Source of the DNA: VGEM01 sp033764265
GTDB taxonomy: Bacteria; Pseudomonadota; Alphaproteobacteria; Rhodospirillales; Rhodospirillaceae
Direction: 5' to 3'
DNA: 5,404 nucleotides
Assembly (NCBI GenBank): GCA_033764265.1
Contig: JANRJB010000371.1
Location: 1-5,404, forward strand
Shown here one piece after another: positions 1 through 5,404 of the stretch. The stretch's first letter is position 1. Each line of letters opens with the position of its first letter. The notes beneath the pieces are model-generated. The model saw only the letters and a program-made list of their open reading frames with translations, searched no databases and was not told where the DNA came from. The position numbers and the translations under genes were made by a program.

Positions 1-1239
1 GACGATCGAGAAATGGCTGGTGGACGGCCGCTCGGGGCTGCCCGCGGGCCGCAGGTTGAGCCCGGCCTTGACCGGCAACTTCCCGGCCTCGACCTCCGGC
101 ATGCGCGCGCCCAGGTTGATCAGTTGGGCGCGAGCCTTGAGATAGTCGTCCGCGAGCAGCGCGGCGGTGGGCACCGGCACCACATCGGGGTCGGCGATGT
201 AGACGGCGCGATCGGCGAACACCAGCCGGCCCGCCTCGATCATGGCGTGGTACGAGGCCGCCGCGCGGGGCCCCAAAGCCGCCAGGTCGAAGCGCTCGAG
301 CAAGGCCATGGTTTGCAGCACGCCGATGCCGCCCGAGGTCGGCGGGCCCATGCCGCAGATCTTGCGGTCGCGGTAAGGCGCGCACACCGGCGGGCGTTCG
401 ATCGCCCGGTAATCGTTCATGTCGGCAAGCGTCAGGTCGCCGGGGCTGACCGGCGCTTTCGTCACGGCCGCGACGATGTCGCGAGCGATGGCGCCCGCAT
501 AGAACGCATCAGCGCCCTTGGCCGCGATCTCGCGCAACGTCGCGGCGAATTCCGGATTCTTGATGACGGTGCCGACCGGCTTGGGGCTGCCGTCGGCCTG
601 ATAGAAGAAGGCGCCGGCCGGCTGCACGGTCTTGAGCGAGCGGTCGAAGCCAAGCAGGGCATGCACCCGCGGCGACAAGGCGAAACCCTGGTCGGCGATG
701 CGGATGGCCGGCGCGAACAGCCGTGCCCAGGGCAACTTGCCGTGCCGGCGGTGGGCGAGTTCGAGCGCACGCAGGGTTCCCGGCACGCCGACCGAGCGGC
801 CGCCGACCACCGCGGTCATGCGGTCCATGGCCGCGCCGTCGGCGCCGACGAAGCGCTTTTCCGTGGCTGCGGCCGGCGAGATTTCGCGCCCGTCGAAGGT
901 GCTGATGGCCTGGCCCGCCTGATCCCAGTGCACGATGAACGCGCCGCCGCCGATGCCCGAGGACTGCGGCTCGACCATGTTGAGGACCAGCTGCACCGCG
1001 ACCGCGGCGTCGGCGGCGCTGCCACCGGCATCGATCATTTCCGCACCGGCGGCCGCGGCCATCGGGTTGGCCGCGACCACCATGAACGACTTGGCCGTGC
1101 CGCCGGTTTGCACGTAGCGGCCGGTGGCTTCCTCGGGCGAGACGTAATCTTGCGCGACGGTGGGCGCGGCTGCGACCAGCAGGACGGCGACCCAAAGCCC
1201 GAGCGGTCGGGTCGGCAGCGGCGACAAGGACCAGGCCAT
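1..1239 (-). CDS. ggt: Gamma-glutamyltranspeptidase (gamma-glutamyltransferase), exported; 3' end beyond window
   Basis: An Ntn-hydrolase of the gamma-glutamyltranspeptidase family, which hydrolyses or transfers the gamma-glutamyl group of glutathione and related compounds, usually in the periplasm. 413 residues are visible and the frame is open at base 1, so the C-terminal small subunit is missing. Residues 1-29 form a signal peptide: a hydrophobic stretch at about 13-25, then cleavage after PTVA before Q30. Family marks in order are EPQSSGIGGGAF (90-101), the FDGRE motif with Arg118 matching the substrate-carboxylate arginine (Arg114 in E. coli), GRSVGVPGT, GPPTSGGIG (298-306), and a TSHFS motif in which Thr407 (bases 19-21) matches the self-cleaving nucleophile (Thr391 in E. 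coli). Cys286 and Cys295 could form a disulfide. The start at 1239 gives a proper signal peptide, but no good Shine-Dalgarno precedes it. It lies 134 bp downstream of an iclR-type gene. Family assignment is firm; glutathione as actual substrate is not shown. CapD-like or acylase-like members cannot be excluded without the small subunit. Confidence 0.93.
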   Translation of the reverse strand, partial: MAWSLSPLPTRPLGLWVAVLLVAAAPTVAQDYVSPEEATGRYVQTGGTAKSFMVVAANPMAAAAGAEMIDAGGSAADAAVAVQLVLNMVEPQSSGIGGGAFIVHWDQAGQAISTFDGREISPAAATEKRFVGADGAAMDRMTAVVGGRSVGVPGTLRALELAHRRHGKLPWARLFAPAIRIADQGFALSPRVHALLGFDRSLKTVQPAGAFFYQADGSPKPVGTVIKNPEFAATLREIAAKGADAFYAGAIARDIVAAVTKAPVSPGDLTLADMNDYRAIERPPVCAPYRDRKICGMGPPTSGGIGVLQTMALLERFDLAALGPRAAASYHAMIEAGRLVFADRAVYIADPDVVPVPTAALLADDYLKARAQLINLGARMPEVEAGKLPVKAGLNLRPAGSPERPSTSHFSIV

Positions 1240-1314
1240 GGGAGCGGGTGCTCGCGGTGTCAGGTGTGGGCTGCGATCAGGGGAAAAACGCCCATCCGCA
1301 GCAGCGGTTGCCCG

Positions 1315-1344
1315 AACATAACCCGCACCGGCGCCCCGATGCAA
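1315..1344 (-). promoter_or_regulatory. Weak promoter candidate upstream of ggt
   Basis: The minus strand shows TTGCAT (1344-1339), then 18 bases, then TATGTT (1320-1315). This matches the sigma-70 boxes at three and four of six positions. It would leave a leader of about 70 bases before the ggt ATG at 1239. That leader contains a run of five T (1288-1284) after a 4-bp stem (CCGC/GCGG, 1307-1296), too weak to call a terminator. Confidence 0.25.
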
Positions 1345-1346
1345 AG

Positions 1347-1365
1347 CGCGGGCCCGATGCCCGCG
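1347..1365 (-). terminator. GC-rich hairpin after the second iclR-type gene, possible terminator
   Basis: Perfect 7-bp arms CGCGGGC and GCCCGCG surround a 5-base loop, starting nine bases after the TGA at 1376-1374. On the minus strand the stem is followed only by CTTTGC, so the U-tract is very short. It may be a weak or Rho-assisted terminator, or an mRNA 3' stabilising stem between the regulator and ggt. Confidence 0.35.
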
Positions 1366-1373
1366 GCGCGGGA

Positions 1374-2135
1374 TCAGGTCGGCGCGTTGAACGCTTTGAT
1401 CGCGGCCTTGGCGGTCTTGACGATCTGCGCCTCGGCGTCACGGATGCGCGGCGTGAGCCCGGAAATCGAAAGCACCGCGGAATGCCGCCCGGTGCGCGGC
1501 TTGAGCACGAAGGCGATGCCGCCCAGGCCGGACATGTAGCTGTCGTAGCCGGTGGCGTAACCTTGCACGCGGGCGCGCCGCACGGTCTGCATCAACTGGT
1601 TCAAATCGACCTTGGCGTCGGGCGCGCGGACGCGGCGATTGTGGCGGTCGACGAATTTGGCGATTTCCTTGTCGGGCCGGTCGCTCAGCGCCATGATCCC
1701 GACGGCGGTGGTGAACAGCGACACCATCTCGCCGGCCTTGAGATTGATCGAGAAGTTCTGGCCCAGCAGGATGTGCACAAACTGCATCGACAGGTCGTTC
1801 TGCACGCTGACCACGACGGTTTCGCCGGTCCGCGCGCGCAGATCCTCCATCAGCGCGAGCAGCTTGCCGTCGCCGAACAGCGAGCTTTCCACCCAGCGGC
1901 CGAGCATCGACACACGCACGGTGGGGAAGTAGATGCGTTCGGCCCGGTCGAAGGTGAGATAGCCCAGCTTCACCATGCTCTTCAGCAGCGCGAGCGTCGA
2001 CGAAGCCGGATACTTGAGCCGGCGGCCAATCTGCGTGGCGGTCTGCGGCGTGCGAACCTCGTCGAACAGCTCGAGCACCTCGAACACGCGACCGACCGAC
2101 TTGACGACGGCGTTGTCCAGGTTGGCGTTGGCCAT
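1374..2135 (-). CDS. IclR-family transcriptional regulator (second of a tandem pair)
   Basis: A 253-residue cytoplasmic DNA-binding regulator, the normal length for IclR proteins, which act as dimers or tetramers sensing small carbon compounds. The N-terminal winged helix-turn-helix spans about residues 11-65: the VKSVGRVFEVLELF first helix, then TATQIGRRL, the recognition helix around YPASSTLALL (42-51), and MVKLGYL (54-60) leading into the wing. A linker helix follows at about 67-90. The effector domain covers about 91-250 and includes GETVVVSVQ, FTTAVGIMALS and RARVQGYATGYDSYMSGLGG. The acidic pair usual just before the last glycine of that final motif in proteins such as KdgR is not kept (Asp-Ser here). 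The ATG at 2135 has GAGG nine bases upstream and its own promoter candidate. Its DNA-binding half is closely similar to that of the upstream regulator. Targets are unknown; the flanking ggt and receptor genes are the obvious guesses. Confidence 0.93.
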   Translation of the reverse strand: MANANLDNAVVKSVGRVFEVLELFDEVRTPQTATQIGRRLKYPASSTLALLKSMVKLGYLTFDRAERIYFPTVRVSMLGRWVESSLFGDGKLLALMEDLRARTGETVVVSVQNDLSMQFVHILLGQNFSINLKAGEMVSLFTTAVGIMALSDRPDKEIAKFVDRHNRRVRAPDAKVDLNQLMQTVRRARVQGYATGYDSYMSGLGGIAFVLKPRTGRHSAVLSISGLTPRIRDAEAQIVKTAKAAIKAFNAPT

Positions 2136-2144
2136 GGTCGCGCG

Positions 2145-2148
2145 CCTC
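2145..2148 (-). promoter_or_regulatory. Shine-Dalgarno core of the second iclR-type gene
   Basis: GAGG on the minus strand, nine bases before the ATG at 2135. It is short but well placed, and supports that start. Confidence 0.5.
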
Positions 2149-2170
2149 GCGGCTGGTGTGGAGACGGCCC

Positions 2171-2199
2171 AGCAAACCGCCTGGCGCGCGGCCTGTCAA
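2171..2199 (-). promoter_or_regulatory. Candidate sigma-70-type promoter for the second iclR-type gene
   Basis: On the minus strand a perfect -35 box TTGACA (2199-2194) is followed, after exactly 17 bases, by TTTGCT (2176-2171). The latter matches the TATAAT consensus at three of six positions, including the first and last T. Transcription would start near 2164, leaving a leader of roughly 30 bases before the ATG at 2135. It lies in the 127-bp gap after the first iclR-type gene, and would let the second regulator, and possibly ggt, be expressed separately from the receptor gene. The -10 box is weak, so confidence is moderate. Confidence 0.45.
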
Positions 2200-2262
2200 T
2201 TCATATCCGTGGGTCGCGAATGCCGAAGAGTGAAAAGTGGTGCGCGAGCCTGGCCGTGAGCG

Positions 2263-3027
2263 CTATGCCGCCGTCGCCACGCGTGTGGCCAGCGCCGGGC
2301 GGCAGACATCGAGCATGACAGCGCCCACATATTCCTCGCGCGCCAGCATGCCGGTCTTCACGCCGGAGGCCGACAGAACGACGACGCGGTCGTGAACCGT
2401 ATCGATCAGCGGCACCGACACCGTCGCGAAACCGGGGAACATCGGCGCGGGGCCGGCCGCGAAACCGCGCTCTCGGGCACGCTTGATTTGGGCCAGGAGT
2501 TGGCTGGGGACCACGTGATGGGTACGCCCGCTGACCTGATTGTGGTGGTCGATGATGCGGCGCGCTTCGCCGGCTGGGCAGGTCATCAGCCAGCCGAGAC
2601 CGGAGATCGACTGACAGAGCGGCAGCCGGGCGCCGACTTGGATGCTGAGGCCGATGGGGTGCTTCGCCAGCCGCACAAAAATGAACTCGATCTCCTGGCC
2701 CACCGGCACCGACAGGGTAATCGAGTCGCCCAGCTTGGCGTGCACGGTCTTGGCCAGCGCGATCAACGCCGGATCGACCACCCGGCTGTCGAGAATCCAG
2801 CCGCCCAGTTCGGCCACGCGCTTGGTCGGGAAGTAGCTGCGATCCAGCAGGTCCACCGCCAGGTAGCCGAGCCCGGCCATGGCCCGCAGCAGGATCGACG
2901 TGCTCGACAGCGGGTAACCCAGCGTCTCGGCCACCGCCTTGGCTGTCATCGGTTCTTGGCGGCGCCGGAACGCCTCCAGCACTTCGAACACGCGTTGCGC
3001 CGATTTGACCGACACCGCCTTGGACAT
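2263..3027 (-). CDS. IclR-family transcriptional regulator (first of a tandem pair)
   Basis: A 254-residue IclR-type regulator. The winged helix-turn-helix occupies about residues 7-62: VKSAQRVFEVLEAF, then TAKAVAETL, the recognition helix in YPLSSTSILL, and MAGLGYL. A linker helix and an effector domain follow, the latter with GQEIEFIFVRLA, CQSISGLGWLM and RARERGFAAGPAPMFPG. The last motif lacks the acidic residues usual there, so the ligand may differ from classical IclR effectors. Two ATGs, at 3033 and 3027, compete as the start. I chose 3027 because GGAGAGG abuts the first ATG and lies six bases before the second. The earlier ATG would have to use GGAGG twelve bases away, giving 256 residues. 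The gene begins only 43 bases after the receptor stop, so co-transcription with the receptor gene is likely. A regulator placed directly behind a receptor often controls it, but that is inference here. Confidence 0.93.
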   Translation of the reverse strand: MSKAVSVKSAQRVFEVLEAFRRRQEPMTAKAVAETLGYPLSSTSILLRAMAGLGYLAVDLLDRSYFPTKRVAELGGWILDSRVVDPALIALAKTVHAKLGDSITLSVPVGQEIEFIFVRLAKHPIGLSIQVGARLPLCQSISGLGWLMTCPAGEARRIIDHHNQVSGRTHHVVPSQLLAQIKRARERGFAAGPAPMFPGFATVSVPLIDTVHDRVVVLSASGVKTGMLAREEYVGAVMLDVCRPALATRVATAA

Positions 3028-3033
3028 CGTCAT

Positions 3034-3050
3034 CCTCTCCGCAGGCCTCC
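3034..3050 (-). promoter_or_regulatory. Double Shine-Dalgarno region before the first iclR-type gene
   Basis: Two purine-rich boxes are seen: GGAGG (3050-3046) and GGAGAGG (3040-3034). The second ends directly at the ATG at 3033 and is six bases from the ATG at 3027, the ideal distance. The first is twelve bases from 3033, rather far. This favours initiation at 3027, although use of both starts is possible. Confidence 0.6.
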
Positions 3051-3053
3051 CGG

Positions 3054-3070
3054 CGCGCGGGTGTCGCGCG
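3054..3070 (-). other. GC-only stem-loop directly after the receptor stop codon
   Basis: Arms of CGCGCG (3070-3065 and 3059-3054) enclose a 5-base loop, and the stem begins at the first base after the TGA at 3073-3071. No T-run follows, so it is not a classical intrinsic terminator. It could act as an intercistronic stem that lowers downstream regulator expression or protects the receptor mRNA 3' end. Alternating CG in high-GC DNA also arises by chance. Confidence 0.35.
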
Positions 3071-5299
3071 TCAGTCGAAACGATAGCGTACGCGCAAGCC
3101 CCAGCGTAGCGGATCGGCCTGGGTGCCGCCGCTTGAGGCGGTGATGTAGTACTTTTTGTCGAGGCAGTTCGTGCATTCCAGCGTCAGCGCCCAGCGTTCG
3201 TCGTCGCGTTCATAGGTGACGCCGCCGTTGACGATGAAGGTCTCGGGGATCAGGGCACTGGAGGTTGGCACCAGCGAGCGCAGCTTTTCCTCGGTGTAAT
3301 CACCGCTGGCCGAAAACGACAGCGTGCCGCCGAGTTCATCGACCGGGCGTTCGTAAGTTGTACCGATCGCCCAGGATACGTCGGGCGAACTGGCGACAGT
3401 GGAATCGAGCGTGAAGCCGGCGGTCAGCGCCTCGCGCGACAGGCGGGTGAACTTGGCGTCCTGCAAACCAAGGCTCGAGAACGCCGTCCAGCCCTCGGCC
3501 AGGACGGCCGAGACTTCCAATTCCAGGCCCTTGGTGCGCGAGTCGCCCGAGTTCTGGGCGATAAACACCGGCGGCGTCTGGCCGGGGATCGCTGAATTGA
3601 TCTGGAGATCCTCGAATTCGGCCCAGAAGGCGGTCACGTTGAGGCGCAGCCGGTCATCGAGCAGGTCGGACCGCATGCCGGCCTCGTAGGACCACACCGT
3701 TTCCTCGCGGAAGTCGCGGAATGCGTTGGTGTTGGTCGCGCGGCCGTTCCAGCCACCGGACTTGAAGCCGTTGGTGGCCGACGCATAGGCCATCACGTCC
3801 TCCGTGAATTGATACTGAACGCTGACCTTGGGCGTCCACCTGGCCGAGGTGAAGTCGTTGGAACCGGCGATGTTGGCTTCGGTGAAGACGGTCGGGCGGA
3901 AGAAATCAAGTTCGAGCGTCTTGTCTTCCTGGGTCCAGCGAACACCGGCGGTCAGCCGCAGCTTGTCGGTGATGTCGTAGTCCCACTGGGTATAGAAGGC
4001 GAAACTCTTGGTGTCGTTCTCGAGCAAGCGATCGGCGGTGATTCCGGGCGCGCCGCGATTGAAGGCCAGGTAATCCTGGAAATCGGTCAGATTGTCCTCC
4101 TTCATGTAGAAGGCGCCGCCAACGTAATTGAGCCGCCCGTCCATCAGCGCGCCGGACAGCTTGACCTCCTGGCTGAACAGGTTGTGGCTGCCGTCATTGG
4201 TGATGAGGAAGCCGCTGACGAACTCGGGCCGATTGTTCAGAAAGTCGAGCGAATAGCGGTGATCCATGTTGCGGTAGCCGGTGATCACGTTGATGGTGAC
4301 CCCATCGAAGTCGAGCTTGATGTTCGACGTGGCCGCCGTCTCGCGCACTTCGTTCCAGGCGCAACCGTTGGCGAGCCACTGGCGGGGCGTTTCGCCGGTG
4401 CTGCACGAGGCCAGCCGCTCGGTGGTGCGCCGCCAGGCGCCGGCATAGGTCTGCGCGATCGGCACCGGATTGCGCAGCGTCGCCGGGGCGGCCGTACCGG
4501 CCAGGAAGTTGGCGGTATACAGCCGCGTCGCGCTGATGTTCCAATCGACCGTGTCGTTGGGCATGAGCCGGAACGCGCCGCGCACGCCCCAGCCTTCTTC
4601 CTCGCCGTAGTCGTCGTTGGCAGGGTTGACCACGCTGGTCATGAAACCGTCGTCGTCGAGGGCGAAGGCCGAAACCATGGCGAACACCGTTGATGACAGC
4701 GGCGCGTTGACGGTGGCGCGGCCTTCCATGCGGTTGAAGCGCCCGTAGACGCCCTCGACCTTGGCGTAGAAGTCGTCCTCCGGCTTGCGACTAACGATAT
4801 TGACCGCGCCGCCGGTGGTGTTGCGTCCGAACAGCGTACCTTGCGGCCCGCGCAACACTTCGACCCGCTCGACCTCGAACAGGTTGAGGTTGGCCGACTG
4901 TTGGCGCGGCACGTAGATGTCGTCGATGTAGGTGCCGACCGGAACGTCGGTGGTGGCCACCGATTCCGGGTTGCCGATGCCGCGGATGTAATAGGCGTTG
5001 GCGGTGCCGAGCGAACTGGCGTTGTGGAAGACGCTCAAATTGGGCACGAACTGCACCAGGTCGAAGGTATCGGTGATCTGGCGCCGTTCGATTTCCGCGG
5101 CGGTGAACGCCGTGACCGAGATCGGCACGGTCTGAAGATTGGCCTCGCGTCGTTCGGCGGTGACGACGATTTCTTCCAGCGCCAACTCCTGGGCGGTGTT
5201 CTGTTGCGCTCCGGCCGGCCCGCCGGCGGCCATGAGAGCGGTCATCAGAGCCGCCCATGCCACAGCCGCGTCGCGATGTGTGATCGAATGATGAGACAT
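3071..5299 (-). CDS. TonB-dependent outer-membrane receptor
   Basis: A complete 742-residue active transporter of the outer membrane, powered by TonB-ExbBD. Residues 1-31 are a signal peptide (hydrophobic core about 11-25, cleavage after AGA before QQ). The probable TonB box is EEIVVTA (42-48). The plug domain runs about 55-172, with YIRGIG (104-109), VGTYIDDIYV (121-130), VEVLRGPQGTLFGRN (146-160) and TGGAVNIVSRKP (162-173). The rest is the 22-strand beta-barrel, ending in LRVRYRFD; the usual terminal aromatic is followed by one extra Asp. Two cysteine pairs, Cys299/Cys313 in a likely loop and Cys709/Cys712 near the C-terminus, may form disulfides. The frame is open to 5392, but the start at 5299 is preferred: it has an excellent Shine-Dalgarno and puts the signal peptide at the N-terminus. 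The ligand is unknown. Siderophores, cobalamin, saccharides, aromatic compounds and peptides are all carried by this family. Co-localisation with ggt hints at a gamma-glutamyl or sulfur/nitrogen substrate, weakly. Confidence 0.95.
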   Translation of the reverse strand: MSHHSITHRDAAVAWAALMTALMAAGGPAGAQQNTAQELALEEIVVTAERREANLQTVPISVTAFTAAEIERRQITDTFDLVQFVPNLSVFHNASSLGTANAYYIRGIGNPESVATTDVPVGTYIDDIYVPRQQSANLNLFEVERVEVLRGPQGTLFGRNTTGGAVNIVSRKPEDDFYAKVEGVYGRFNRMEGRATVNAPLSSTVFAMVSAFALDDDGFMTSVVNPANDDYGEEEGWGVRGAFRLMPNDTVDWNISATRLYTANFLAGTAAPATLRNPVPIAQTYAGAWRRTTERLASCSTGETPRQWLANGCAWNEVRETAATSNIKLDFDGVTINVITGYRNMDHRYSLDFLNNRPEFVSGFLITNDGSHNLFSQEVKLSGALMDGRLNYVGGAFYMKEDNLTDFQDYLAFNRGAPGITADRLLENDTKSFAFYTQWDYDITDKLRLTAGVRWTQEDKTLELDFFRPTVFTEANIAGSNDFTSARWTPKVSVQYQFTEDVMAYASATNGFKSGGWNGRATNTNAFRDFREETVWSYEAGMRSDLLDDRLRLNVTAFWAEFEDLQINSAIPGQTPPVFIAQNSGDSRTKGLELEVSAVLAEGWTAFSSLGLQDAKFTRLSREALTAGFTLDSTVASSPDVSWAIGTTYERPVDELGGTLSFSASGDYTEEKLRSLVPTSSALIPETFIVNGGVTYERDDERWALTLECTNCLDKKYYITASSGGTQADPLRWGLRVRYRFD

Positions 5300-5305
5300 G
5301 GTGAT

Positions 5306-5313
5306 CCCTCCCC
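5306..5313 (-). promoter_or_regulatory. Shine-Dalgarno site of the TonB-dependent receptor gene
   Basis: The minus strand reads GGGGAGGG here, six bases before the ATG at 5299. It is the strongest ribosome-binding site in the window. It fixes the receptor start at 5299 rather than at the upstream in-frame ATG at 5392, which would place 31 extra residues before the signal peptide. Confidence 0.8.
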
Positions 5314-5351
5314 ACGCGTTTCCGTGCCCCGCCGGCTTTGTGAGACGGCGG

Positions 5352-5373
5352 CACCCGTGACACACCTGTGACA
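5352..5373. repeat. Tandem 11-bp direct repeat upstream of the receptor gene, candidate operator
   Basis: The plus strand reads CACCCGTGACA (5352-5362) followed immediately by CACCTGTGACA (5363-5373), ten of eleven bases identical. The period of 11 bp is close to one helical turn, so two protein subunits could bind side by side. It lies 53-74 bases upstream of the receptor ATG, where a regulator would act. I found no convincing -10/-35 pair around it. Binding by either IclR protein is speculation. Confidence 0.45.
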
Positions 5374-5404
5374 TCGCTCGTGCCGGGGTCAATCGACAAC
5401 CCGC

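Noticed and set aside
509..1195. 228-residue minus-strand open frame within ggt
   Set aside because: It is in a different frame from the clear GGT reading and its translation is Arg-rich with no motif. The true GGT frame has no stop before the window edge.
1335..1360. Two copies of CCCGATGC (1335-1342 and 1353-1360) in the gap before ggt
   Set aside because: The 8-base direct repeat is short, and its second copy is largely explained by the GC hairpin it overlaps.
13..1539. 508-residue open frame on the plus strand
   Set aside because: It is antisense to ggt and the second iclR-type gene, which have clear family motifs. Its own translation is rich in Arg, Gly, His and Ala with no recognisable domain, as expected for a shadow frame in high-GC DNA.
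1248..2318. 356-residue open frame on the plus strand
   Set aside because: It is antisense to the second iclR-type gene. The translation is His/Gln/Arg-rich with no motif.
2392..3144. 250-residue open frame on the plus strand
   Set aside because: It overlaps the first iclR-type gene in antisense. It has no domain or ribosome-binding site that I could support.
3809..4693. 294-residue open frame on the plus strand inside the receptor gene
   Set aside because: It is a GC-driven antisense frame. The minus-strand receptor reading is unambiguous throughout this stretch.
5300..5392. 31-residue N-terminal extension of the receptor starting at 5392
   Set aside because: It would bury the signal peptide inside the protein. 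It contains no export signal, and the ATG at 5299 has an ideal Shine-Dalgarno.
5364..5392. TTGACC-like -35 box upstream of the receptor gene
   Set aside because: With 16-18 base spacing no sequence resembling a -10 box follows (at best one or two matches), so I do not call a promoter here.

Overview
The window is a high-GC stretch of bacterial chromosome. All four recognisable genes lie on the minus strand. The TonB-dependent outer-membrane receptor and the periplasmic gamma-glutamyltransferase point to a Gram-negative bacterium. The receptor style (a LEEIVVTAERR N-terminus and a large plug domain of the kind common in sphingomonad-, caulobacter- and steroidobacter-like lineages) suggests an Alpha- or Gammaproteobacterium. 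Genus cannot be judged from this window.

Layout in the direction of transcription (right to left): 5404-5300 is the upstream region of the receptor gene. It carries an 11-bp tandem repeat and a strong Shine-Dalgarno sequence. 5299-3071 is a complete 742-residue TonB-dependent receptor. A 37-bp gap with a GC-only stem-loop follows. 3027-2263 is an IclR-family regulator. A 127-bp gap holds a good sigma-70-like promoter. 2135-1374 is a second, paralogous IclR-family regulator. A 134-bp gap holds a GC-rich hairpin and a weak promoter candidate. 1239-1 is the 5' part of a gamma-glutamyltranspeptidase gene, cut by the window edge six codons after its predicted autoprocessing and catalytic threonine.

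Working hypothesis (inference): the four genes form a small substrate-acquisition cluster. The receptor would bring a ligand across the outer membrane, and the exported gamma-glutamyltransferase would cleave or transfer gamma-glutamyl groups in the periplasm. One or both IclR proteins would sense the substrate or a product and control the cluster. The substrate is unknown; glutathione, gamma-glutamyl peptides or a glutathione conjugate are candidates because of the enzyme. The cluster has no transposase, integrase, RNA gene or CRISPR array. The long plus-strand open frames are GC-driven shadows of the minus-strand genes.
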